Source of the DNA: Mucilaginibacter sp. OK283
Lineage (GTDB): Bacteria > Bacteroidota > Bacteroidia > Sphingobacteriales > Sphingobacteriaceae
Direction of reading: 5' to 3'
Length of the DNA stretch: 64,000 bases
Assembly (NCBI RefSeq): GCF_900110415.1
Contig: NZ_FODR01000009.1
Span: 248,001-312,000 of the forward strand
Positions 44,577-52,907 of the stretch are shown here, in pieces. A program made the translations under genes and the position numbers. Each line of letters begins with the position of its first letter. Positions within the stretch are counted from its first letter, which is position 1. Under the pieces are notes generated by a model, which saw only the letters and a list, made by a program, of their open reading frames with translations, had not been told where the DNA came from and made no database searches.

Positions 44577-45812
44577 ATGAAAAAGCTTATTTTGATGGTT
44601 ATACTCGGTTTATGTACCGGTATGGCATACGCGCAAACCCAGGGTGCCGCACCCTTAAAGAAAACGGTCGCCGATTCGTTAAAAGCAGATACAGCCGCAG
44701 CAAACAAGGACGTTATAAGAACAGCCGCAAGCCTAAAAACCGGGACGAGCCAGGATGTACTGAGCAGCTTTTTTAAACTGGCGTTTGCTGATTTGAAAGA
44801 TGGACATCATTTTCAGTTTAACTCTTCGCTTTTTGCGGTAAGGGCAAAAACCGACCCGACACTCTGGATTGACACCAATTATAAAAAGCAGGTATTTGCC
44901 AGGAATTTTGTTTTTGGGGTTGATTATGGTCTTGATTCGAATTATAAATTCAAATCGACATCAGTGAATGTCAAATATGCCATCATCAATAACCGGGATA
45001 AGAATATTTTTGAATTCGGTGTTGGCAAAAAACTGACTCTTCTGATGGACAATGCCAGTAATCTGTTTAATACAGCTTCCAACATGTATTTTGATAAGTA
45101 TAAATCGAGATATGCGGCTGAGCACAAATTGGTGTTGAATTTTTTCAATTATACTGATCTTAAATCTAAAACCCCTAAAGATAGTTTACCCAAAGATTTT
45201 ATCGCTATAGTAGAATCGTTGATAAAGCTTAATCATTTTGATCTTATTACTATCGACAATTATCAAGATATCCGTGAAGCTATTGGTGACATGTATAAAA
45301 CAGCTGCCGTTCTCATGGCCCAGCAAAGCCTTTGGACGGTAGGTGCCCAGATAACAGCCGACAAAAGCAAGCTCATTTCGAGAACCAATTTCAGTTCGGA
45401 ATACCTGAAAGGGATCACAAAAAACAATACCAGCATGGGCCTTGAGCTGGATATTAAAGCCAACCTGAGTATTTACGATTCGACGATAGTAAGCACAACT
45501 TTTCATCGGAATGTATTTGCGGCATCGGCCGGTATTAACTGGATAATTTATAAAGATAAAACCACGCAGAAATCATACGTGGAATTTAAGCCCGCGTTAG
45601 CTTATGACAATGTATTGAGCGGCGTTTATGCCGGCGAAACAAAAAGCAGGTTTACTGCCGACGGGGTTTTGCGGTTCAGGGTTACCGATGATTTGTGGAT
45701 ACCGATTGATATTAAATATGACCCCAAGGCGGGTAAGGTTTTTGGCTTCCTGAACATCACCTCGAACTTTGACTGGCTTGGGGCCAAATCAAAAACATCG
45801 GGCACCAATTAG
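44577..45812 (+). CDS. Unrecognised exported 411-residue protein, possible outer-membrane beta barrel
   Basis: Signal peptide MKKLILMVILGLCTGMAYAQ. Charged, Lys/Asp-rich N-terminal part, then strands alternating with charged turns to the end (for example YVEFKPALAYDN and FLNITSNFDWLG), which fits a beta barrel or porin-like protein in the outer membrane. No known family recognised. It directly follows the 90-residue gene and is probably co-transcribed. Confidence 0.7.
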   Translation: MKKLILMVILGLCTGMAYAQTQGAAPLKKTVADSLKADTAAANKDVIRTAASLKTGTSQDVLSSFFKLAFADLKDGHHFQFNSSLFAVRAKTDPTLWIDTNYKKQVFARNFVFGVDYGLDSNYKFKSTSVNVKYAIINNRDKNIFEFGVGKKLTLLMDNASNLFNTASNMYFDKYKSRYAAEHKLVLNFFNYTDLKSKTPKDSLPKDFIAIVESLIKLNHFDLITIDNYQDIREAIGDMYKTAAVLMAQQSLWTVGAQITADKSKLISRTNFSSEYLKGITKNNTSMGLELDIKANLSIYDSTIVSTTFHRNVFAASAGINWIIYKDKTTQKSYVEFKPALAYDNVLSGVYAGETKSRFTADGVLRFRVTDDLWIPIDIKYDPKAGKVFGFLNITSNFDWLGAKSKTSGTN

Positions 45813-46224
45813 CTTTATCTGAACGTTAGTTTAGCATTACTCCGGTTATTGGCGTACCTGGTTATTTGGCGGTGTGCAGGGCTTATTTTAGTCAGCCTGG
45901 CATCTTCTTTCAGTTAAATTTTTTAATTGTATGTCACGTCCTTAAAACAAAACCAACTTTATTCCGTTCTATATACATCACGGAATCCGGAGAGGTTGGT
46001 AGAATAGCCTATCCAGGTTTTTAAGATTAAACGACAGAAACAGGGCCACAGAAGAAATTTTGCGGCCCTGTTTCGTTAGGCACACCCTGCGGCTATGATG
46101 TCTTCCACTGCGGTTTGGTTTCCCACAGAATGCTGTTCCTAAAGCGGCCTTTAGCCACAACCGGCTATCACAAAGATGGTTGTGAGGGCACTGTCATCGG
46201 TCGTGGGGTAATCGGTTACATCTT
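45813..46224. other. Non-coding 410-base stretch with one long hairpin
   Basis: GAAACAGGGCC (46037-46047) pairs perfectly with GGCCCTGTTTC (46064-46074). No T run follows, so it is not a clear terminator. A 60-codon frame on the minus strand (45978-46160) has weak resemblance to transposase C-termini but I do not accept it. Otherwise nothing recognised. Confidence 0.5.
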
Positions 46225-46668
46225 TTAGGCCCCAAACTGCCTCAAATGATGGTCGATATGTTTATAGGCAAAGCACCCTATCTGTTCCTTGGTCATTTTG
46301 CCAAAAAAAGGGTGTACAAAATTGTGGTTGGCAAAATTTTCTTCTTCATGGATCAGGCCTATCCATTTGGTTTTTTCGGCCTCCACGTCGCCCGTGCCGG
46401 TTATGTTAAAGCCAGGAACAGTAGGCATGTTTTTTTTGACAGGGCTGTCGTCTTTTAGCATACCCTTCAGGGCCATTTTGCCAAACAGCTTTCCAATAAA
46501 CGATTGTTTGTATGTGGTTTTACCCAATACCATTTCTTCCCAAAGGCTGCAATGTTTCAGCATCTGGTAAACTGTCATTTTACCCCATTGCGCGGTACTG
46601 TTTTCATCGAGGGTATTTATACGGGCAATAAGTTCGGCACGGGTGGCGTTGTCAAAAATGCTTTTCAT
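46225..46668 (-). CDS. DinB-like DUF1569 protein
   Basis: 147 residues. The DinB-like four-helix pattern is visible in LDENSTAQWGKMTVYQMLKHCSLWEEMVLG with a histidine in MLKHCS, and HHLRQFG at the end completes a likely metal site (HIDHHLRQFG). DUF1569 members resemble DinB/YfiT metal-dependent transferases such as bacillithiol or mycothiol enzymes. Cytosolic, single gene, function unknown. Confidence 0.88.
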   Translation of the reverse strand: MKSIFDNATRAELIARINTLDENSTAQWGKMTVYQMLKHCSLWEEMVLGKTTYKQSFIGKLFGKMALKGMLKDDSPVKKNMPTVPGFNITGTGDVEAEKTKWIGLIHEEENFANHNFVHPFFGKMTKEQIGCFAYKHIDHHLRQFGA

Positions 46669-46803
46669 GGCTGGGTAATTGGCGCTTTTAGGTTGGTTTA
46701 AAAATAGTTAATTGTTTGTGATGATAAAAGTTAGGCAAACTCGTTATGTTGCGGTATTTCGCGAAATGTTAAGTAGGAATGACGTATATCGCATGGCGGC
46801 TAC

Positions 46804-46945
46804 GACTCACCCTGACGAGGCTGCGCCCGTCTGCCTCTCTCCGACTGCGTCGCATAGAGGGGCTAAAAAATAAAAATTGGGGTTTACCCTCTTTGCGGTG
46901 CAGCCGGAGAGAGGGTCGGCCAGCGCAGCGTAGCCGGGGTGAGTC
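46804..46945. repeat. Long GC-rich imperfect inverted repeat
   Basis: GACTCACCCTGACGAGGCTG at 46804 is mirrored by CCGGGGTGAGTC ending at 46945. Within it CTCTCTCCGA faces CCGGAGAGAGGG and GCTGCGCCCG faces the GCCAGCGCAGC stretch. The AT-rich centre is near 46864-46880. This is a long dispersed-type Bacteroidota intergenic element. It causes the many shadow frames here. Confidence 0.8.
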
Positions 46946-47444
46946 TTCGTCCGCGTTTGAAGCCAATGTTCATTTGAACCGAAACACATCATATTGTTGA
47001 GGTAAGTTGCCCAACAAAGCTATAGGATACTGATGAATAATAGTAGTTTTGGTTACGACAAAGAACGGGTAAAATGCGACAAGGGCAACAGACCTTTAAA
47101 ATGGATTTGATGTACAAACTTACCGGTGCAATAGCGGCTTGTTGCGTAACCCCATGTAAGCGTAAGCGTACCGCCTTCCCGGGCGGCATTTAAGGTATTG
47201 GACTATTGCTATGTACAATAGCGGCGGGTCAGATACCTAAGAAGCTCCTATTAGTCATTGTTGCCGACTTTCGTCAATGGTAAAAGAGAGCTTCACCGCG
47301 GCTTTTTCCCAATATTTAGGCGGGGTTTTGGCTAAAGCCGTTGGTCTTTTAATTATTAGTCGGTTGATTTTAGTCAGCGGCAATGATTTTTACATAATAC
47401 TTAAATAATCTAAACCCAAAATAAGCGGCTTCTGATATCGCCAT
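46946..47444. other. Non-coding stretch of about 500 bases
   Basis: No convincing gene on either strand. CGGCTTT near 47299 is mirrored by AAAGCCG near 47334, a weak hairpin. A TTATTAGTCGGTTGATTTTAG stretch near 47359 is AT-rich. Nothing else recognised. Confidence 0.5.
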
Positions 47445-47999
47445 TTATTTTTTATTCCAATCCGCCAATGTCATCACCTCTGCCTGGCTAACAAAAACTT
47501 TGGTAGTTAGTACACGATGCACTTCTTTGTCTGCGTCGCCGCAGCAATCTGCCAATACCGTAATGCGGTAATCTTTATCGGCAGCTTCGCGCAGTGTTGA
47601 TAGTACTACGCCGCTGGTATCAATGCCGGTTAATACAATATGTTGTATTTGCTGCGCCCTTAAAATTACTTCCAGATCGCTGCCGGTAAAGGCGCTCACA
47701 CGGCGTTTTACCACAACAAGCTCGTTGGCTGCGGGCGCCAGGTGAGGGTGAACTTTTATCATTTCGTTGGGGTTAACCCCTGAAAGGCGGTCTTTAGTGG
47801 CGCCAAATATTTTATTTTGACGGCTTATTTCAGGTCCGCCTGCCCTGAAACCTACAACCACATAAATAACGGGTATTTGCGCGGCACGTGCGTGGGCTAT
47901 AGCGTTGGCCACATTGCCAAGCAGTGTTTCAGGGTTGCCCAGGCGTGCTACCACGGGCAGTTGCATGTCCATCACTAAAAGGGCTGTATTATTTTGCAT
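47445..47999 (-). CDS. Isochorismatase-fold hydrolase lacking the usual cysteine
   Basis: 184 residues. The acidic catalytic Asp is in LLVMDMQLPV (about 11) and the lysine in VVKRRVSAFTGSDLE (about 107). The motif that normally holds the nucleophile, GxxTxxCVxxT, reads GIDTSGVVLST, with Val in the Cys position. So it is an isochorismatase-superfamily protein that is either not a thiol hydrolase or acts as isochorismatases with no cysteine do. A Crp/Fnr regulator gene lies 120 bases upstream on the same strand. Confidence 0.9.
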   Translation of the reverse strand: MQNNTALLVMDMQLPVVARLGNPETLLGNVANAIAHARAAQIPVIYVVVGFRAGGPEISRQNKIFGATKDRLSGVNPNEMIKVHPHLAPAANELVVVKRRVSAFTGSDLEVILRAQQIQHIVLTGIDTSGVVLSTLREAADKDYRITVLADCCGDADKEVHRVLTTKVFVSQAEVMTLADWNKK

Positions 48000-48119
48000 G
48001 TTTTACCGGGTTTAATTTGTTAAATGCTTCGGTTTGCTAAATCGATATTTTCAGCGGCATTACTTTATAAACAACGGTAAAATTAACTATTGCGGCAGGG
48101 TCGGCCCGGGACAAATGTC

Positions 48120-48704
48120 TCAAAATCGTTTTATCGCCCTGATCCGGCTAAGCGTTCGCCGGTTCATGCCCAGGTACGAGGCCAGGTTTGTGAGGGTGAT
48201 GCGCTGTAATAAAAGAGGTTGGTTTTTCTCAATATACCGGTAACGCTCTGCCGGGGAGTACATTTTGAACAGGTTGCTATGTACGCTTAAATCAAGTAAC
48301 ATATTGCTCAGCAACCGCCGGCCAAAAACCATTATTTGGGAGCTGGCGTAGCATTGTTCTTCTAACTTTTTGCGGTTTAATACCCATATTTCGCTTTTCT
48401 CGCCTGCGGCGATGGTAAATTCCGACGGGATCCCTGCCTTGCCATTCCTATGATCGGATGTTACCGAACCTTCCAGGTGAAAGTAAATATTGATTTCGGC
48501 CCCATCGGTGTTGCGGTAGTATGTACGCAGATGGCCGTGTTCTACAAAATAAAAGGCTGGGCAAACTTCGCCGGCCTTTAAAATGATATCACCTTTTTTA
48601 AGGTGTCGCTTCTCAAAATACCCTGCTATCAGGGGTGCCGTTTCCGGCGACTCTGGCAGTAGCCGGGCGAGATATCCGAGCAGTTTGGCATTACCCATTT
48701 TCAA
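48120..48704 (-). CDS. Crp/Fnr family regulator
   Basis: 194 residues. A cyclic-nucleotide-binding-type beta roll spans about 25-115 (GDIILKAGEVCPAFYFVEHGHLRTYYRNTDGAEIN), and a C-terminal helix-turn-helix (ITLTNLASYLGMNRRTLSRIRA) about 168-190. The effector is not visible; the phosphate-binding RxS of CRP is absent. It lies upstream of the isochorismatase-fold gene on the same strand and may control it. Confidence 0.9.
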   Translation of the reverse strand: MKMGNAKLLGYLARLLPESPETAPLIAGYFEKRHLKKGDIILKAGEVCPAFYFVEHGHLRTYYRNTDGAEINIYFHLEGSVTSDHRNGKAGIPSEFTIAAGEKSEIWVLNRKKLEEQCYASSQIMVFGRRLLSNMLLDLSVHSNLFKMYSPAERYRYIEKNQPLLLQRITLTNLASYLGMNRRTLSRIRAIKRF

Positions 48705-49139
48705 AGATACAGAATAAGGTACCCGGCGCCCTACCGTAATTTAAATAAGCAGCTTTAAGCTTTTGCATCCGGTTTTTTGTTTTTATATAGCCCTCCCCGG
48801 CTACTCATTTTATCTCCGAAAAGCCGGGGATGCAGAAAGGTATTCAAAAGGTACCGAAAGGATGTACTATGGGTGTCGGAGGGTATCGGCAGGTGAAGTT
48901 TGGGTGATAGTTAATTCGTTCATTTTCAATTAATTATATATTATTGTTTTATTTAATTTGTTATATGTTTGATTTTCAACGAGTTGAGATGTTGCCTGTT
49001 TTGAGATAAAAAATGAAGGGTAGAAGCGGCAATTACTAAATAAATTAGCAAGTCAGAAAATTTATCCACATATTTGTGTATACCGTGCAAATTTCACCAT
49101 TTGCACATTTGAAATTTAAAATCTGCACATCAAACTTCC
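48705..49139. other. 435-base non-coding spacer with a GC-rich hairpin
   Basis: CCCCGGCT (48795-48802) pairs perfectly with AGCCGGGG (48822-48829) over a 19-base loop. A long AT-rich section follows (48910-49040). A TATTTG near 49071 could belong to a radA promoter. The last 50 bases carry TTTGCACATTTGAAATTTAAAA words of the word-repeat type. No gene seen. Confidence 0.55.
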
Positions 49140-50615
49140 ATGGCCAAAACTAAAATTGCCTATTTCTGCCAAAGCTGCGGCTTCGAATCTCCCAAGTGGT
49201 TGGGTAAATGCCCATCGTGCCAGCAATGGAACACTTTTGTTGAAGAAATTATAGAAAAAGGTAATACCAGCAATGCCGTACCAACCTGGAAGGTAACATC
49301 CAATACCCAGCAACGCGCCAACAAGCCCGTACAGGTAGCCGATATTACCTTTAACGAGGAGGATAGGGTACTTACCCCCGATAAAGAATTTAACCGCGTT
49401 TTGGGAGGCGGGATAGTGGCCGGCTCATTAGTGCTTATAGGAGGCGAGCCGGGCATAGGTAAATCGACCCTGATGCTGCAACTGGCGCTTAATATGCCCA
49501 ACCTGAAGGTGTTGTATGTATCGGGCGAGGAAAGCGAAAGGCAGATTAAAATGAGGGCAGAACGATTAACAGCCCCCCAGCCCCTTGGAGGGGGAGCAAA
49601 AAGGAATAGCTCGGCGATGGTTAATTCGGAGGCTCCCCCTTTAGGGGACGGGGGGGGCTCTTACATACTTTGTGAAACCTCCACCCAAAACATATTTAAG
49701 CAAATAGAGGCTCTGGAGCCCGATCTGGTGGTAATAGATTCTATCCAGACGCTGCACTCATCGCACATCGAATCGACGCCGGGGAGTGTATCGCAGGTAC
49801 GGGAGTGTACGGCCGAAATGCTGCGTTTTGCCAAAGAAACCTCTACGCCGGTGTTCCTGATAGGGCATATTACCAAGGATGGGGCAATTGCAGGCCCCAA
49901 AATACTCGAGCACATGGTTGATACCGTGCTGCAATTTGAAGGCGACAGGCACCATGTTTACCGCATTCTGCGTACGATAAAAAACCGTTTCGGCTCAGCA
50001 TCTGAGCTGGGTATTTACGAGATGATGGGTGAAGGACTGAGGGAGGTATCCAACCCCTCAGAAATCCTGCTATCGCACCGCGACGAACCGCTGAGCGGCA
50101 TCACCATATCGGCCACTTTAGAGGGGATGAGGCCCATGCTGATAGAAACCCAGGCATTGGTAAGTGCATCTGCCTACGGTACTCCTCAGCGTACTGCAAC
50201 AGGCTTTGATACCAAACGAATGAGCATGTTGCTGGCCGTATTAGAAAAACGATGCGGTTTCAGGCTGGCAGCTAAAGATGTATTCCTGAATATTACGGGC
50301 GGCATCAGGGTAGAAGACCCTGCGATTGACCTGGGCCTGGCCGCAGCCATTATATCGTCGCATGAAGATATGCCCATTCCCTTCAAAACATGCTTTGCAG
50401 GCGAAATTGGCCTATCTGGCGAGATTAGGGCAGTAAACCGTGTTGAGCAGCGCATTGCCGAAGCCCAAAAGCTGGGCTTTAACCAGATATTTATCTCCAA
50501 GTACAACCTCCCATCCGGCGGGCAGGACAAAAAACGTATGGACTTATCCCGCTATGATATTGATATCAAAATAGTAAGCAGCATCGAAGAGGTATTTGGG
50601 CAATTGTTTGGATAG
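49140..50615 (+). CDS. radA: DNA repair protein RadA with an in-frame repeat insertion
   Basis: 491 residues. Four-Cys zinc finger near the start (CQSCGFESPKWLGKCPSC), a RecA-type P-loop GGEPGIGKST (about 101-110), Walker B VVIDSIQTL, the KNRFG motif and a C-terminal Lon-like domain. RadA migrates branches in recombination. The family is usually about 455-460 residues; about 30 extra here are encoded by a GC-rich palindrome at 49571-49659 (residues about 144-173), between the RAERL helix and CETSTQN. The frame is open through it. Whether the insertion is tolerated in a surface loop is inference. Confidence 0.93.
   Translation: MAKTKIAYFCQSCGFESPKWLGKCPSCQQWNTFVEEIIEKGNTSNAVPTWKVTSNTQQRANKPVQVADITFNEEDRVLTPDKEFNRVLGGGIVAGSLVLIGGEPGIGKSTLMLQLALNMPNLKVLYVSGEESERQIKMRAERLTAPQPLGGGAKRNSSAMVNSEAPPLGDGGGSYILCETSTQNIFKQIEALEPDLVVIDSIQTLHSSHIESTPGSVSQVRECTAEMLRFAKETSTPVFLIGHITKDGAIAGPKILEHMVDTVLQFEGDRHHVYRILRTIKNRFGSASELGIYEMMGEGLREVSNPSEILLSHRDEPLSGITISATLEGMRPMLIETQALVSASAYGTPQRTATGFDTKRMSMLLAVLEKRCGFRLAAKDVFLNITGGIRVEDPAIDLGLAAAIISSHEDMPIPFKTCFAGEIGLSGEIRAVNRVEQRIAEAQKLGFNQIFISKYNLPSGGQDKKRMDLSRYDIDIKIVSSIEEVFGQLFG
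49571..49659. repeat. GC-rich intergenic-type palindrome inside radA
   Basis: Left arm 49571-49597 starts AGCCCCCCAGCCCCTTGG and ends GGGGGAGC. Right arm 49632-49659 starts GCTCCCCCTTTAGGGG and ends GGGGGGCT. The arms are imperfect mirror images, separated by 34 bases. The element is of the same kind as those at 7608 and 8387, but here it is part of a coding sequence. Confidence 0.88.
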
Positions 50616-50744
50616 AGGTGAAAGGTGAAAGGTGAAAGGTGAAAGGTGAAAGGTGAAACAACCGGGCTTCGCCGGTTGATTCACCTGGTGGGACATGCCG
50701 CTAACGCAGCTATCTTTTACCTTTCGCCTTTATCCTTTCACCTA
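50616..50744. repeat. Word-arm inverted repeat (GGTGAAAGG type)
   Basis: Five tandem GGTGAAA copies (7-base units, 50618 onward), a centre with CCGGGCTTCGCCGG and CATGCCGCTAACGC, then mirrored TTTACC, CCTTTCGCC and TCCTTTCACC. It starts right after the radA stop and separates convergent genes. Same word family as the 36962 element. Confidence 0.9.
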
Positions 50745-52121
50745 CTATAAAGATGGTAATACAATTTTACGGATACGGTTATTGCCTGAATCTGCAATGT
50801 ACAGGTTGCCGCTTGCATCGGCGGCTACGCCTTGTGGCGATGCAAAAAGTGCGTTTTTACCACTGCCTTCGGCAAAGCCGGCGGTGGCGCTAAGGCCTGC
50901 AAGTGGCAGTAATACTTTATCGGTGGTAATTTCAAAAATACGGCCTGTTTGGTCGGCTATAAAAAGGTTTCCTTTGGCATCAAATGTTAATGCCGATGGC
51001 GAACCGATAACCTGGTGTTTAGGATCGCCCAAATAAGTGCTAACTACACCAGCTGATGTTATTTTGCGGATTGAATAATTTAGCGCGTCGGCTACATAAA
51101 TATTGCCTGATGCATCTATAGCAAGCCCCGATGGCTTGTTAAACGAAGCAGTGGTGGCAGTAGTGTTATCAACCCAGGCAGCTGTCCTGTTGCCGGCGAA
51201 TGTGGTTACCACACCAGCAGCAGTAACCTTACGGACCAGGTTATTGCCCCTGTCGGCTACGTAAAGGTTACCCGAACCGTCAATCACCAGGCCGCGAGGG
51301 TTGTTAAATGAGGCCGCTGTGCCTGTTCCATCGTCATAACCTGCGCTGCCGCTACCCGCCAATGTGCTTACCACGCCTGCAGGCGTTATTTTCCGGATAA
51401 CGTTATTGCTAAAATCGGCTACATATATATTGCCGGTGGCATCGGTTACCAAGCTTTGCGGAGCATAAAAACGGGCGTTGGCCAATGAGCCATCTACATA
51501 TCCAATAGCTCCGTTACCGGTTAACGTGTTTACCGTTCCGCCGGTAGTAACAGTCCTGATGGCGCTGTTAAAAGCATCGGCTATGTAAATAGTACCAGTA
51601 CTGCCGATTGTGATACCTTGCGGACTATAAAAAGACGCTGCGGTTCCGTCCCCATCAATGAAGCCGGCACTACTGTTACCCACAAATGTGCTCACGGTGC
51701 CTACTTTCGATGTCAGATCGGCGCCGGTGGTAAACTCTACAACTTTGCCATAGCCGGTACCAACAGAATTGGTTGCATAGGCCCGTACATAATATTTGGT
51801 ATTAACTTTTAAACCTTTCATTTTACTGGTATAGGTTAAATAGTTAACAGTATCGGCAGTTTTTGAATCGGCAGTAGTCGGGGTTGAATTTGTAGTGCTC
51901 CAGCATACGCCATAGGTTGATACGGCATAAGTAAGTGCTTCGGTAATAAAACCGCCGCTATGGGCACTGGTATCGGCCGCATCTTTAACCACATCAATGG
52001 TAGATATAACGGGCACTACGCCTGGGGTAGCATCATTGCTTTTAACACATCCTGTTTGGGTTAACGACATAGTAAACAGCGCTGCCGTAAACAGAATGGA
52101 ATTAGTAAGATTTTTGTTCAT
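50745..52121 (-). CDS. Lipoprotein with fibronectin-like domain and NHL propeller
   Basis: 458 residues. Lipoprotein signal with lipobox Cys in TQTGCVK (about 25). Residues about 40-130 form a Bacteroidota fibronectin-like domain (GVCWSTTNSTPTT, KYYVRAYATNSVGTGYG). From about 140 six NHL repeats follow, each like GTGTAASFYSPQGI and GNLYVADRGNNLVRKV. A surface- or periplasm-facing propeller protein of unknown ligand. Single gene. Confidence 0.88.
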   Translation of the reverse strand: MNKNLTNSILFTAALFTMSLTQTGCVKSNDATPGVVPVISTIDVVKDAADTSAHSGGFITEALTYAVSTYGVCWSTTNSTPTTADSKTADTVNYLTYTSKMKGLKVNTKYYVRAYATNSVGTGYGKVVEFTTGADLTSKVGTVSTFVGNSSAGFIDGDGTAASFYSPQGITIGSTGTIYIADAFNSAIRTVTTGGTVNTLTGNGAIGYVDGSLANARFYAPQSLVTDATGNIYVADFSNNVIRKITPAGVVSTLAGSGSAGYDDGTGTAASFNNPRGLVIDGSGNLYVADRGNNLVRKVTAAGVVTTFAGNRTAAWVDNTTATTASFNKPSGLAIDASGNIYVADALNYSIRKITSAGVVSTYLGDPKHQVIGSPSALTFDAKGNLFIADQTGRIFEITTDKVLLPLAGLSATAGFAEGSGKNALFASPQGVAADASGNLYIADSGNNRIRKIVLPSL

Positions 52122-52377
52122 TTGAAATAATATGAATTAATGGGCACGGTTTTATCAGCTGTAAAAATAAACAACTTGGCAAAGCTTGTTACCTAAAACT
52201 AATATTTTAACATTCATTAACACTTAAATAAAGGCCGGCAGCAAATTGACTAAAAATAAATGAGTTTAAAGTGAATATAATACGGCTAATAACCACAAAA
52301 TGTAACAGTGACAGGCCGGTAAACTAAGGATGCAACATTTTGCAGGTTATGGTGTTAAGTAAAAACAAGCAATTGCT

Positions 52378-52842
52378 ATGAAAGTATCCGTGTTACTCAT
52401 TGTGCTGCTAATGCCCGGAGTGGTATTTGGTCAAAAGCACATACCGCTACCCCATGGTATGGTTTACGGCCAAAAGCCAGATACCATGGCCATGATAGCT
52501 GCCAATAAGCTGGAAGCCTTTATGGGTAAAAAAACACGGATAAGTACCACTGTTGAGGGTAGGATCATAAAAGTGACTAAAGAAAAAGGCGGCTGGTTTG
52601 ATGTAGATGCAGGTAGCGGTAAAATAATTGAAGCCCATTTTAAAAATTACAACGTTACACTGCCAACCCAACTGGCTGGCCGTACCGTAATTATGGAAGG
52701 CGTGGCCGAAAAAATGTTTATTGCTGATGACCTGCAGCATTTAGCGGGCGATACAGTAAGCGGCAAAAAACAACACAAGATAAAAACAGACCCTAAACGG
52801 CGGGTGACTTTTGAGGTAAAGGGCTTATTGATTGATAAGTGA
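52378..52842 (+). CDS. DUF4920 exported protein
   Basis: 154 residues. Signal peptide MKVSVLLIVLLMPGVVFGQ, then the small OB-like domain with GRIIKVTKEKGGWFDVDAG and VIMEGVAEKMFIADDLQHLA. I place it in DUF4920. It carries no Cys motif for a thiol site. Likely periplasmic. Its function is unknown. Converges with the next gene across a terminator. Confidence 0.82.
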   Translation: MKVSVLLIVLLMPGVVFGQKHIPLPHGMVYGQKPDTMAMIAANKLEAFMGKKTRISTTVEGRIIKVTKEKGGWFDVDAGSGKIIEAHFKNYNVTLPTQLAGRTVIMEGVAEKMFIADDLQHLAGDTVSGKKQHKIKTDPKRRVTFEVKGLLIDK

Positions 52843-52858
52843 GCCTTTAACAAACAAC

Positions 52859-52880
52859 AAAGGCCCTTAACCGGGCCTTT
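52859..52880. terminator. Bidirectional hairpin terminator
   Basis: AAAGGCCC (52859-52866) pairs perfectly with GGGCCTTT (52873-52880) around TTAACC, between convergent genes. The T run is short. Confidence 0.7.
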
Positions 52881-52907
52881 CTCAATATATGATACATTGA
52901 AGTTGAA

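Noticed and set aside
45978..46160. Minus-strand 60-codon frame with a slight resemblance to transposase C-termini
   Set aside because: Too short, no upstream remainder or inverted terminal repeats, and it overlaps a palindrome.
46769..47000. Four short frames on both strands
   Set aside because: They are by-products of the GC-rich inverted repeat at 46804-46945.
50616..50744. CRISPR array suggested by the repeated GGTGAAA units
   Set aside because: Units are 7 bases with no spacers between them, and the element is an inverted pair of word arms.
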